Shown here piece after piece: positions 30,401 through 39,393 of a stretch of DNA of 64,000 nucleotides. Under the pieces are notes generated by a model. That model was not told the origin of the DNA and made no database searches. It worked only from the letters and a program-made list of their open reading frames with translations. Position numbers and translations under genes: made by a program. Each line of letters begins with the position of its first letter. Position 1 is the first letter of the stretch. Origin of the DNA: Pseudomonas sp. KNUC1026 (GTDB lineage Bacteria; Pseudomonadota; Gammaproteobacteria; Pseudomonadales; Pseudomonadaceae); assembly GCF_021650705.1 (NCBI RefSeq), contig NZ_CP087138.1:4240001-4304000 (forward strand), written 5' to 3'.

Positions 30401-31171
30401 TCAGCGAACCACAATGCCCCTCGCCGCCATGTAGGCCTTGGCTTCAGGCACGGTGTACTCGCCAAAGTGGAAGATGCTCGCCGCCAGCACGGCGCTGGCG
30501 TGGCCTTCGATAACCCCATCGGCCAGGTGCTGCAAGTTGCCCACACCGCCGGAGGCGATCACCGGGATGCCCAGTGCGTCGCTGATGGCGCGGGTGACGC
30601 CCAGGTCGAAGCCGTTCTTCATGCCGTCCTGGTCCATGCTGGTGAGCAGAATCTCACCGGCGCCCAGGCCTTCCATTTTCTTCGCCCACTCCACCGCGTC
30701 CAGCCCGGTAGGCTTGCGGCCGCCGTGAGTGAAGATCTCCCAGCGCGGCGTTTCGCCCGGCCCGGACACCTTCTTCGCATCGATCGCCACCACAATGCAC
30801 TGCGAGCCAAAGCGGGCCGCAGCCTCGCCGACGAACTCAGGGTTGAACACCGCGGCGGTGTTGATCGACACCTTGTCGGCACCGGCGTTGAGCAGGTTAC
30901 GGATGTCGTGCACGGTGCGTACACCGCCGCCAACGGTGAGCGGGATGAACACCTGGCTAGCCATGCGCTCGACGGTATGGAGCGTGGTGTCGCGGCCATC
31001 GACGCTGGCGGTGATGTCCAGGAAGGTGATTTCGTCGGCGCCCTGCTCGTCGTAACGGCGGGCGATCTCGACCGGGTCACCGGCATCGCGGATGTTCTCG
31101 AACTTCACGCCCTTGACCACCCGGCCGTTATCCACGTCCAGGCAAGGGATGATTCGCTTCGCTAAAGCCAT
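30401..31171 (-). CDS. hisF: Imidazole glycerol phosphate synthase, cyclase subunit
   Basis: Forms imidazole glycerol phosphate and AICAR from PRFAR and ammonia supplied by HisH. 256 residues, (beta/alpha)8 barrel: RIIPCLDVDNGRVVKG with catalytic Asp, TVGGGVRTVHDI, LLTSMDQDGMKNGFD with the second catalytic Asp, and VIASGGVGNLQHL. Last gene of hisBHAF. Confidence 0.98.
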   Translation of the reverse strand: MALAKRIIPCLDVDNGRVVKGVKFENIRDAGDPVEIARRYDEQGADEITFLDITASVDGRDTTLHTVERMASQVFIPLTVGGGVRTVHDIRNLLNAGADKVSINTAAVFNPEFVGEAAARFGSQCIVVAIDAKKVSGPGETPRWEIFTHGGRKPTGLDAVEWAKKMEGLGAGEILLTSMDQDGMKNGFDLGVTRAISDALGIPVIASGGVGNLQHLADGVIEGHASAVLAASIFHFGEYTVPEAKAYMAARGIVVR

Positions 31172-31198
31172 GCTGCAAGCCTCCGGGGCGGTTACCGG

Positions 31199-31933
31199 TT
31201 ATGCGTAGTTATCGCAGAACGCCTGAGCCTCGGCGACGTCGAGGGTGCCCTCGTAGATCGCGCGGCCGGTGATGGCGCCGATGATGCCCGGGGTGTTGGC
31301 CTTGAGCAGGGTTTCGATGTCGCCCAGGTTGTGAATGCCGCCGGAGGCGATCACCGGGATGCGCGTGGCTTCGGCCAATGCCTTGGTGAAGGGCACGTTG
31401 CAGCCTTGCATCATGCCGTCCTTGGCGATGTCGGTGTAGACGATCGCCGAGACGCCATCGGCCTCGAAACGACGGGCCAGGTCGATCACCTGTACGCTGC
31501 TGACCTCGGCCCAGCCGTCGGTGGCGACGAAGCCGTCCTTGGCGTCCAGGCCGACGATGACCTTGCCCGGGAACGCCTTGCAGGCTTCGGCCACGAACTC
31601 AGGCTGCTTGACCGCCTTGGTGCCGATGATCACGTAGCTCACGCCCGCGCGCACGTAGTGCTCGATGGTTTCCAGCGAGCGGATGCCGCCGCCGATCTGG
31701 ATCGGCAGGTTCGGGTAGCGCTTGGCGATGGCGGTGACCACCTCGCCGTTGACCGGCTGGCCCTCGAAAGCGCCGTTGAGGTCGACCAGGTGCAGGCGGC
31801 GGCAGCCGGCGTCGACCCACTTGGCGGCCATGCTGACCGGGTCATCGGAAAACACCGTGGAGTCTTCCATGCGGCCTTGGCGCAGGCGCACGCAGGCACC
31901 GTCTTTGAGGTCGATTGCGGGGATGATCAGCAT
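31199..31933 (-). CDS. hisA: ProFAR isomerase
   Basis: Amadori isomerisation of ProFAR to PRFAR in histidine synthesis. 244-residue barrel. Start MLIIPAIDLKDGACVRLRQG (a longer ORF upstream runs through repeat sequence and is rejected). Catalytic Asp in AIDL, phosphate-binding loops IQIGGGIRSLETI and VIASGGIHNLGDI, and TDIAKDGMMQG. Confidence 0.98.
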   Translation of the reverse strand: MLIIPAIDLKDGACVRLRQGRMEDSTVFSDDPVSMAAKWVDAGCRRLHLVDLNGAFEGQPVNGEVVTAIAKRYPNLPIQIGGGIRSLETIEHYVRAGVSYVIIGTKAVKQPEFVAEACKAFPGKVIVGLDAKDGFVATDGWAEVSSVQVIDLARRFEADGVSAIVYTDIAKDGMMQGCNVPFTKALAEATRIPVIASGGIHNLGDIETLLKANTPGIIGAITGRAIYEGTLDVAEAQAFCDNYA

Positions 31934-32131
31934 ACGGGGGATTCCTTTGGAATCAGTTTCAAGCTGCAAGCTACAAGCTACAAGCGGTGTGCCGGTGTGG
32001 CGCAAAGCATTAGCCTGGCTCAAGGCTCAATGGGTTAACGGTGCCCTTGCGGGATGGAGCAAGCTTTAGGGGCTTTTAGCTTCTAGCTTCTAGCTTCTAG
32101 CTTCTAGCTTGAGGCTTTCAGCTTGCAGCTC
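31934..32131. repeat. hisH–hisA spacer with AGCTACAAGC and AGCTTCT repeats
   Basis: AAGCTGCAAGCTACAAGCTA at 31961-31980, and a perfect tandem of the heptamer AGCTTCT four times at 32078-32105 followed by AGCTTGA. The two blocks are roughly reverse complements in composition (AGCTTGTAGC-like), so they could pair across the spacer. No ORF. Confidence 0.75.
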
Positions 32132-32769
32132 CTACCAGCGGCCATCCCAAGCGATGAAGTTCTGCAGCAGCTGCAGGCCATGGGTGTGGCTTTTCTCGGG
32201 GTGGAACTGCACGGCGAAACGCGAGCCGTCGGCCAGTGCTGCGGCGAAGTCGAGGCCGTAATGGCCGCGGCCGACGACCTGGCCGGCCTTGGCGGCCTCG
32301 ATGTAATAGCTGTGCACGAAATAGAACCGTGCGCGGTCAGGGATGCTGTGCCAGAGCGGATGGTCGACTGCCAGGAGACTTCGTTCCAGCCCATATGCGG
32401 CACTTTCAGGTGCTCGCCTTCTTCATGCAGATCCTTGCCGAAGAAACGCACCTTGCCCGGGAACAGGCCGATGCAGTCGACGCCGTCGTTTTCCTCGCTG
32501 TGGTCGAGCAGCGCCTGCATGCCCACGCAGATGCCCAGAAACGGGCGATCCTGGCTGACCTCGCGCACCAGGGCATCGAAGCCCAGGCGGCGGATTTCGG
32601 CCATGCAGTCGCGAATCGCGCCCACGCCGGGGAACACCACGCGGTCGGCCTCACGGATCACGGCGGCGTCGCTGGTGACCAGCACCTTGCCCGCCCCGAC
32701 GTGCTCCAGCGCCTTGGCTACCGAGTGAAGGTTGCCCATGCCGTAGTCGATCACCGCTACCGTTTGCAT
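32132..32769 (-). CDS. hisH: Imidazole glycerol phosphate synthase, glutaminase subunit (frame break)
   Basis: Class-I glutaminase delivering ammonia to HisF. Start MQTVAVIDYGMGNLHSVAKAL. The nucleophile Cys in PFLGICVGMQALLDHSEE is intact. The frame is lost near 32370 after GWNEVSWQ and resumes in another frame (VDHPLWHSIPDRARFYFVHS...), with the catalytic His-Glu in FAVQFHPEKSHTHGLQLLQNF. One G missing at the break restores a protein of about 212 residues. Its ATG shares one base with the hisB stop (TGATG). Confidence 0.94.
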
Positions 32770-33361
32770 CACAGCACGCCTTTGGTGGAGGGCATCTGCC
32801 CGGCCATGCGCTCGTCGACTTCCACAGCCATGCGCAGCGCGCGGCCGAAGGCCTTGAACACGGTTTCGATCTGGTGGTGGGTGTTGATGCCACGCAGGTT
32901 ATCGATGTGCAGGGTGACCTGGGCGTGGTTGACGAAGCCCTGGAAGAATTCCTGGAACAGGTCGACGTCGAAGCGGCCTACCACGGCGCGTGTGTAGGGC
33001 ACGTGCATCTGCAGGCCGGGGCGGCCGGAGAAGTCGATCACCACGCGCGACAGCGCTTCGTCGAGCGGCACGTAGGCATGGCCGTAGCGGCGGATGCCTT
33101 CTTGTCGCCAACAGCCTGGGCGAACGCCTTGCCCAGGGTGATGCCGACGTCTTCGACGGTATGGTGGTCGTCGATGGCAAGGTCGCCCTTGCACTCGATG
33201 TCGAGGTCGATCAGCCCGTGGCGGGCGATCTGGTCGAGCATATGCTCAAGAAAAGGCACGCCGATATCGAACCGGGCCTTACCAGTGCCATCCAGGTTGA
33301 TCGAGGCTTTGATCTGGGTTTCCAGGGTGTTGCGCTCGACGAACGCCTTACGTTCGGCCAT
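32769..33361 (-). CDS. hisB: Imidazoleglycerol-phosphate dehydratase (frame break)
   Basis: Mn-dependent dehydratase, short monofunctional form of about 197 residues. Start MAERKAFVERNTLETQIKAS. First metal motif DIECKGDLAIDDHHTVEDVG is intact. The frame breaks at about 33104 (DKK then GIRRYGHAYVPLDEAL, one G lost from GGG). The second motif GINTHHQIETVFKAFGRAL is in the following frame. First gene of hisBHAF here. Confidence 0.95.
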
Positions 33362-33473
33362 CACCAGCTCCGCAAAGAATCAAGGGCGAAAAGGCGGGCG
33401 GTATACGGCGTGAGAGGCCTGCATGCAGCAGGATTTCCCCGGCGCGCAAGGCTGCGCGTCGGGGAAAGGAGGG

Positions 33474-35120
33474 TCAGAACAGTACCGCGACCTTCTGCAG
33501 GGTGACGATCACACCCCAGGCCAGCGGAATGCCCACGGCCAGCCAGGCCAGGATCACCACCGGCCAGGTGCCGGAAGCGGCATGCCATTCCAGCACGTTG
33601 GCCGAACCTGCGGCCTTGTCATGGCTCAGCGCGCGTTCTGCGGCCAGCTGCTCGTCGCTCATGAAGTACTTGTCGGCGACCGGGCGCACCAGTGCGTTGC
33701 AGATGAAGCCCAGCACCAGCAGGCCTACCAGGATGTACAACGTCTTGTCGTACACCGCCGATGGCGGCACGCCGATCGACAGCTGGTATTCACGCAGGTA
33801 GTTCACCAGCACCGGGCCGAGCACGCCGGCAGCGGCCCAGGCAGTGAGCAGGCGGCCGTGAATCGCGCCGACCATCTGTGTGCCGAACAGGTCAGCGAGG
33901 TACGCAGGTACCGTGGCGAAACCGCCGCCGTACATCGACAGGATGATGCAGAACGCAGCCACGAACAGCGCGACGTTGCCCAGGTGGCCGAGGTTCGGCA
34001 CCAGGCCGTAGAGCGCAGCGCCCAGTGCGAAGAACACGAAGTAGGTGTACTTGCGGCCGATGTAGTCGGAGAACGAGGCCCAGAAGAAGCGACCGCCGAT
34101 GTTGAACAGGCTCAACAGGCCAGTGAAGCCGGCGGCGATTGCAGCCACTTGCTTGAGCTGGTCGGCCGACAGTTCCTTGAACGACAGCGTGGTGCCGATC
34201 AACTGGCCACCGAACACTTCCTGCAGCAGCGGCGACGCCATGCCGAGGATGCCGATACCGGCCGAAACGTTCAGGCACAGCACCAGCCACACCAGAGCGA
34301 ACTGCGGGGTTTTCCAGGCCACGCTCACGTGTACGTGGCGGTCGGTGATCATGGTGTTGCCGGCCTTCTTGACCGGCGGCACCCAGCCTTCAGGCTTCCA
34401 GCCGGTCGGCGGCACGCGGTAGGTCAGTGCGCCACCGAGCATGAACACGAAGTAGATGACGGCCATCACCACAAAGGTCTGCCATACGCCAACGATGCCG
34501 GGGGCAGCGAAGTGGCTCATCAGTGCGGTGGCCAGTGGTGCGCCAACCATTGCGCCGCCGCCGAAGCCCATGATGGCCATGCCGGTCGCCATGCCGCGGC
34601 GGTCGGGGAACCACTTGATCAGGGTCGATACCGGCGAGATGTAGCCCAACCCCAGGCCGATACCGCCGATCACGCCCGAGCCGACCCACATCAGCCAGAT
34701 CTGGTGGGTATAGACGCCCAATGCCGAAATCAGCAGGCCGCCGCACCAGCAAGCAGCCGACACCACACCCGCCTTGCGCGGCCCGGCGTGTTCCAGCCAG
34801 CCACCCCAGATGGCTGCCGAGCAGCCCAGGAAGATGAAGAACAGCGTGTAGACCCAACCCAGCATGGAAATTTGCCAGTCGCAGGTGCTGGCAAATACTT
34901 GGCTAATGAAATCCATTCCAACAGGGCAGGCCGTTCCTACGGCCTTCGACAGCGGCAGCCAGAAGACCGAGAAGCCATAGGCCATGCCGATGCACAGGTG
35001 GATCGCCAAGGCCGCCGGTGGCACCAGCCAACGGTTGAAGCCCGGCCGGGCGATGATGCGTTCCTTGGACAGGAACGAAGGCTGAGTGGCGTGGCCGCCA
35101 CTCGGAACGCTTGCGCTCAT
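33474..35120 (-). CDS. MFS transporter, OFA (oxalate/formate antiporter-like) family
   Basis: 548-residue inner-membrane carrier with about 12 hydrophobic segments. Start MSASVPSGGHATQPSFLSKE; the ORF extends upstream to 35252 but that part is not membrane-protein-like. OFA features: long N-terminal cytosolic stretch, LGLGYISPVSTLIKWFPDRRGMATG between TM4 and TM5, FNIGGRFFWASFSDYIGRKYTY, and a long TM-rich C-terminus. A carboxylate substrate is likely but unproven. Confidence 0.88.
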   Translation of the reverse strand: MSASVPSGGHATQPSFLSKERIIARPGFNRWLVPPAALAIHLCIGMAYGFSVFWLPLSKAVGTACPVGMDFISQVFASTCDWQISMLGWVYTLFFIFLGCSAAIWGGWLEHAGPRKAGVVSAACWCGGLLISALGVYTHQIWLMWVGSGVIGGIGLGLGYISPVSTLIKWFPDRRGMATGMAIMGFGGGAMVGAPLATALMSHFAAPGIVGVWQTFVVMAVIYFVFMLGGALTYRVPPTGWKPEGWVPPVKKAGNTMITDRHVHVSVAWKTPQFALVWLVLCLNVSAGIGILGMASPLLQEVFGGQLIGTTLSFKELSADQLKQVAAIAAGFTGLLSLFNIGGRFFWASFSDYIGRKYTYFVFFALGAALYGLVPNLGHLGNVALFVAAFCIILSMYGGGFATVPAYLADLFGTQMVGAIHGRLLTAWAAAGVLGPVLVNYLREYQLSIGVPPSAVYDKTLYILVGLLVLGFICNALVRPVADKYFMSDEQLAAERALSHDKAAGSANVLEWHAASGTWPVVILAWLAVGIPLAWGVIVTLQKVAVLF

Positions 35121-35518
35121 TTTGTAATTCCCCAGATGAGATTTGGCTTTGCAGCACGAAGCAGCCCACGACCTTGTCTGCACGCAAGGCGGTGGTCGTT
35201 TTATCGGCAGGCTTTGGAAAAACGCGACACTCTGTCGCATCGGGTGCTGCAAGCGGGCCCGAGGTTACCATTTGTGACGGCCATTGAAGTCATTTCGATA
35301 TCACCTTTTTTATTGTTTCTGTGACGGTGTTGACCAGCGGTCAAGCGGCGGCCTTGCGGCCGCCTCCAAAGCGTAGCCAAGCCCGCGCGACGCGGGCTGC
35401 AATGAACCGGCCATGTCGCTGTCAGACCAGCGAACCTCTGTGCCGTGGTTTTAACCATGCTGGCCCACCGCCTATACTGGGCCGCTCTCGAAATCCCCAC
35501 ACTCTTAAGGACACGCCC
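35121..35518. other. Divergent intergenic region MFS gene / asmA
   Basis: About 400 bases without a credible gene. Contains GCGGCGGCCTTGCGGCCGCC at 35345-35364, a strong GC-rich inverted repeat that could be a terminator remnant or operator. A T-rich run (ttttttattgtttctgtgac) at about 35306 may belong to the MFS-gene promoter region. Confidence 0.45.
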
Positions 35519-37750
35519 ATGAAAGCGTTCGGCAAAATCCTGGGAATCTTCGTGCTCGGGTTGTTGTTGATCGTGGTGGCACTGGGCTTTGCCCTGACGC
35601 ACCTGTTCGATCCCAACGACTACAAGGACGAGATCCGCCAACTGGCCCGGGACAAAGCCCACGTCGAGCTGACCCTGAAGGGCGACATCGGCTGGAGCCT
35701 GTTCCCCTGGCTGGGCCTGGAGCTGCACGATGCCAGCGTCGCCACCTTGCAGGCGCCCGACCAGCCTTTTGCCGACCTGCAGATGATCGGCCTGTCGGTG
35801 CGCGTGCTGCCGCTGCTGCGCAAGCAGGTGCAGATGAGCGATATCCGCGTAGACGGCCTGAACCTGAAGCTTGCGCGCGACGCCAATGGCCACGGTAATT
35901 GGCAAGACATCGGCAAGCCACTGGAGGCTGCCCAGGCCCCGGCCGGCGAACCCGGCGCTGCACAGCCATCGGCCCCTGCCGAGCAACCGCGCGAGCCTGC
36001 CAACGGCGGCCGGCGCATGAAACTCGACATCGACAGCCTCACGGTAAACAACGCAACCGTGACCTACAGCGACGAGCAGAGCGGCCGCAACTACACCGCC
36101 GAGAGCATCCAGCTCAGCACCGGCGCGGTGCATGAAGGCGCAAGCATCCCGCTCAAGCTCACTGCGTTCATCGGCACCAATCTGCCGCAGATGCGCGCGC
36201 GCACCGAGCTGGCCGGCCAGGTGCGCTACGACACCGCGCTCAAGCGCTACCAGCTCGAAGATATGCGCTTGTCCGGCGAAGTGTCCGGCGACACTCTGCA
36301 AGGCAAGACCGTGACCTACTCCACCCAGGGCCAGTTGCTGGTGGACCTGGCCGCCAACGTGGCGGACTGGAGCAACCTCAAGCTCTCGGCCAACCAGTTG
36401 CGCGCTTTGGGCGAGCTGCACGTGCGCAACCTCGACAGCGACCCGCAATTGAGCGGCGCCTTGTCGATTGCTCAATTCGACCTGCGAGCCTTCCTCGCTG
36501 GCATCGCCCAGCCGCTGCCAGCGATGGCCGACACCACGACGTTGAGCCAGGTCGAGCTGGTGGCGCGCCTGCAAGCCTCGCGTAACAGCCTGGCGCTGGA
36601 GGACCTGACGGCCAAGCTCGACGGCAGCACCTTCAACGGCCGCCTGGCGGTGGACGACTTCGCCCACCAGGCGCTGCGCGTGCAGCTCAAGGCTGACAGC
36701 TTCAACGCTGACCGCTACCTGCCGCCGGAAAGCAAGGACGCCCAAGGCCAGAGCGCTGCGCGCCAGGCCGAGGTGGACAGCACCGAGCAGGCCGCCATCG
36801 GCGCGGGCACTGGCCCGCTGCCTGATAAGCCGAGCAAGGGCGCGTGGAGCGACGACCGCCTGTTCCCCATCGAAACCCTGCGCGGCCTCGACCTGCAGGC
36901 AGACCTCGCCTTCGGCAAGCTGACCCTGAAGAAACTGGCACTCCAGAACGCCGGCCTGAAGGCGCAAAGCCAGGGTGGCCTGGCCACCCTGCAAACCCTC
37001 ACCGGCGAGCTGGCCAGGGGCAGCTTCGAAACCCACGGCACCCTCGACGTGCGCCCTGAAGTGCCCAAGCTGGCGCTGCAAAGCCAGATCAAACGCGTGC
37101 CGGTGGAGCTGGTGCTGCAAACCCGCAACCCAGAGCCGCCGTTGCGCGGTGAGCTGGACCTGGCCAGCAACCTCACCGCCAGCGGCAACAGCCAGAAGGC
37201 GCTGATCGACACCCTCACCGGCACTGCGCGGTTCAACCTGGCCAATGGTGTGTTGGTCAACGCCAACCTTGAGCAACAGCTGTGCCGCGGCATCGCCACC
37301 CTCAACCAGAAGAGCCTGAGCAGCGAGCCTCGCGGCAAGGACACGCCTTTCCGCCAGCTCAGCGGCAACCTGAACTTCCAGAACGGCGTGGCCAGCAACC
37401 CCGACCTCAAGGCCGCCATCCCTGGCCTGACGGTCAACGGCCAGGGCGACGTGGACCTGCGCGTGCTCGGTATGGATTACACCCTCGGGGTGATCGTCGA
37501 AGGCGACAAGAGCGACATGCCTGACCCGGCCTGCCAGGTGAACGAGCGCTTCGCCAACGTCGAGGTCCCCATCCGCTGCCGCGGGCCGCTGGAGCTGGGC
37601 GCCAAGGCTTGCCGCATCGACCGCGAAGGCATGGCCAGCGTCGGTGCGCAGCTGCTGCGCAACCGTGTTGAAGACAAGATCGATGAAAAACTCGGCGACA
37701 AGGTGAGCCCGCAAGTGCGCGATGCGATCAAGGGGCTGTTCAAGCGATGA
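35519..37750 (+). CDS. asmA: AsmA family protein
   Basis: 743 residues. N-terminal membrane anchor (KILGIFVLGLLLIVVALGFAL) followed by DPNDYKDEIRQLARDKAHVELTLKGDIGWSLFPWLGLEL, the AsmA signature. A long beta-rich periplasmic body and a conserved C-terminus (FQNGVASNPDLKAAIPGLTVNGQGDVDL) complete it. AsmA-like proteins are bridge-type proteins affecting outer-membrane lipid composition. Its stop overlaps the mutY start by four bases (ATGA), making asmA–mutY–yggX one operon. Confidence 0.95.
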   Translation: MKAFGKILGIFVLGLLLIVVALGFALTHLFDPNDYKDEIRQLARDKAHVELTLKGDIGWSLFPWLGLELHDASVATLQAPDQPFADLQMIGLSVRVLPLLRKQVQMSDIRVDGLNLKLARDANGHGNWQDIGKPLEAAQAPAGEPGAAQPSAPAEQPREPANGGRRMKLDIDSLTVNNATVTYSDEQSGRNYTAESIQLSTGAVHEGASIPLKLTAFIGTNLPQMRARTELAGQVRYDTALKRYQLEDMRLSGEVSGDTLQGKTVTYSTQGQLLVDLAANVADWSNLKLSANQLRALGELHVRNLDSDPQLSGALSIAQFDLRAFLAGIAQPLPAMADTTTLSQVELVARLQASRNSLALEDLTAKLDGSTFNGRLAVDDFAHQALRVQLKADSFNADRYLPPESKDAQGQSAARQAEVDSTEQAAIGAGTGPLPDKPSKGAWSDDRLFPIETLRGLDLQADLAFGKLTLKKLALQNAGLKAQSQGGLATLQTLTGELARGSFETHGTLDVRPEVPKLALQSQIKRVPVELVLQTRNPEPPLRGELDLASNLTASGNSQKALIDTLTGTARFNLANGVLVNANLEQQLCRGIATLNQKSLSSEPRGKDTPFRQLSGNLNFQNGVASNPDLKAAIPGLTVNGQGDVDLRVLGMDYTLGVIVEGDKSDMPDPACQVNERFANVEVPIRCRGPLELGAKACRIDREGMASVGAQLLRNRVEDKIDEKLGDKVSPQVRDAIKGLFKR

Positions 37751-38811
37751 GCCCCGAGCAATTCTCCGGCGCCGTGCTGGCCTGGTATGACCAGTTCGGC
37801 CGCCACGACCTGCCCTGGCAGCAAGGCATCAACCCCTATCGGGTGTGGGTGTCGGAAATCATGCTGCAACAGACGCAGGTGAGCACCGTGCTCAACTACT
37901 TCGACCGCTTCATGGAGGCGCTGCCGACCGTGCAGGCGCTGGCCGAGGCGCCGGAGGACGAAGTGCTGCACCTGTGGACGGGCCTGGGCTACTACACCCG
38001 CGCACGCAACCTGCAGAAGGCAGCGAAAATCGTAGTGGCCGAGCACGGTGGGGAATTCCCCCGCGACCTCGAGCAACTGGAGGCGCTGCCTGGCATTGGC
38101 CGCTCCACAGCCGGTGCGATCGCCAGCATCAGCATGGGGCTACGCGCGCCGATTCTCGACGGCAACGTCAAGCGCGTACTGGCGCGCTTCACCGCTCAGG
38201 CCGGCTACCCGGGTGAACCTGCGGTGGCGCGGGCGCTGTGGGCCACCGCAGAGCGCTTCACGCCCCATGAGCGGGCCAACCACTACACCCAGGCGATGAT
38301 GGACCTGGGCGCCACGCTGTGCACCCGTAGCAAACCCACCTGCCTGTTGTGCCCGGTGCAGCAGGGTTGCCGGGCGCACCTGCTGGGCCAGGAGGCTCGC
38401 TTTCCCGAGCCCAAGCCGCGCAAGGCCATCCCGCAGCGGCGCACGCTGATGCCGCTGCTGGCCAACGAAGAGGGCGCCATCTTGCTGTACCGCCGCCCTT
38501 CGAGTGGTTTGTGGGGCGGCCTGTGGAGTTTGCCGCAGCTCGACGAACTGGCCGAGGTCGATGACCTGGTCGAGCAGCACGCGCTAGTGCAGGTAGGCGC
38601 TCAGCCAATGCCGGGGCTGACACACACTTTCAGCCATTTCCAACTGGCCATCGAGCCTTGGCTGGTGCGGGTTCGCGCCACCGATGCGCACATGGCCGAC
38701 GCCGACTGGCTCTGGTATAACCTCGCCACCCCGCCGCGCCTGGGCCTGGCCGCCCCGGTCAAGAAGCTGCTCAGGCACGCGGCCGATGCACTGAATGGAG
38801 AACCGCAATGA
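37747..38811 (+). CDS. mutY: A/G-specific adenine DNA glycosylase
   Basis: Removes adenine mispaired with 8-oxoG. 354 residues. Catalytic Glu in SEIMLQQTQVSTV, helix-hairpin-helix LPGIGRSTAGAI and catalytic Asp in ILDGNVKRVLARF. The 4Fe-4S ligands are in CTRSKPTCLLCPVQQGC. The C-terminal NUDIX-like 8-oxoG recognition domain includes SSGLWGGLWSLPQ and LTHTFSHFQL. Overlaps both neighbours by four bases. Confidence 0.98.
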   Translation: MSPEQFSGAVLAWYDQFGRHDLPWQQGINPYRVWVSEIMLQQTQVSTVLNYFDRFMEALPTVQALAEAPEDEVLHLWTGLGYYTRARNLQKAAKIVVAEHGGEFPRDLEQLEALPGIGRSTAGAIASISMGLRAPILDGNVKRVLARFTAQAGYPGEPAVARALWATAERFTPHERANHYTQAMMDLGATLCTRSKPTCLLCPVQQGCRAHLLGQEARFPEPKPRKAIPQRRTLMPLLANEEGAILLYRRPSSGLWGGLWSLPQLDELAEVDDLVEQHALVQVGAQPMPGLTHTFSHFQLAIEPWLVRVRATDAHMADADWLWYNLATPPRLGLAAPVKKLLRHAADALNGEPQ

Positions 38812-39080
38812 CCCGCACCGTCATGTGCCGCAAGTACCACGAAGAACTCCCGGCACTGGATCGCCCGCCCTACCCCGGCCCCAAGGGCCAGGACATCTTC
38901 GAGCACGTTTCGCAGAAAGCCTGGGCCGACTGGCAGAAGCACCAGACCTTGCTGATCAACGAGCGCCGGCTGAACATGATGAACGCCGACGACCGCAAGT
39001 TCATTCAGCAGGAGATGGACAAGTACCTCTCCGGCGAGGACTACGCCAAGGCCGACGGCTACGTGCCACCCTCCGAATAA
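38808..39080 (+). CDS. yggX: Probable Fe(2+)-trafficking protein
   Basis: 90 residues. MTRTVMCRKYHEELPALDRPPYPG with the single conserved Cys, then QKAWADWQKHQTLLINERRLNMMN and FIQQEMDKYLSG match YggX, which protects Fe-S clusters from oxidation. Coupled to mutY, itself an Fe-S protein. Confidence 0.97.
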   Translation: MTRTVMCRKYHEELPALDRPPYPGPKGQDIFEHVSQKAWADWQKHQTLLINERRLNMMNADDRKFIQQEMDKYLSGEDYAKADGYVPPSE

Positions 39081-39144
39081 CCCCGGAAAACCGGGCCAGG
39101 AACGTAAGCGCGTGGTTTGATTGAAAATTTTTTTCAAAACTTGC

Positions 39145-39173
39145 TTGACGCTTACCTGAAAAACCCGTTTAAT
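39145..39173 (+). promoter_or_regulatory. Promoter of tRNA-Phe
   Basis: TTGACG, 17 bases, TTTAAT, with a GC-rich discriminator (GCGCCCC) before the tRNA, as expected for a stringently controlled stable-RNA promoter. Confidence 0.8.
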
Positions 39174-39183
39174 GCGCCCCGTT

Positions 39184-39259
39184 GCCCAGGTAGCTCAGTC
39201 GGTAGAGCAGGGGATTGAAAATCCCCGTGTCGGCGGTTCGATTCCGTCCCTGGGCACCA
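39184..39259 (+). tRNA. tRNA-Phe (GAA)
   Basis: 76 bases including encoded CCA. Acceptor GCCCAGG pairs with CCTGGGC. D arm AGCTCAGTCGGTAGAGC, anticodon loop ATTGAAAAT with GAA, T arm GGCGGTTCGATTCCGTC. Confidence 0.98.
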
Positions 39260-39270
39260 CTAATACCGAA

Positions 39271-39308
39271 AACCCCCGATATCGAAAGGTATCGGGGGTT
39301 TTGCTTTT
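39271..39308 (+). terminator. tRNA-Phe terminator
   Basis: AACCCCCGATAT-CGAAAG-GTATCGGGGGTTTT with following T-rich sequence. A diverged copy of this hairpin recurs at 46228-46263. Confidence 0.88.
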
Positions 39309-39330
39309 TGGGCTGGGAATGGGTGTGTTT

Positions 39331-39356
39331 CGTCGCGCGGCAAGCCGCCCTCCCAC
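39331..39356. repeat. REP unit left of the insertion sequence
   Basis: CGTCGCGCGGCAAGCCGCCC plus TCCCAC, inverted orientation. The IS3-family element begins five bases further on, and the partner REP is on its other side (40861-40886), so the element split a REP pair. Confidence 0.82.
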
Positions 39357-39393
39357 TTTTTGATCTGCGCCCCTGAAGTTGGACACCATTCTG

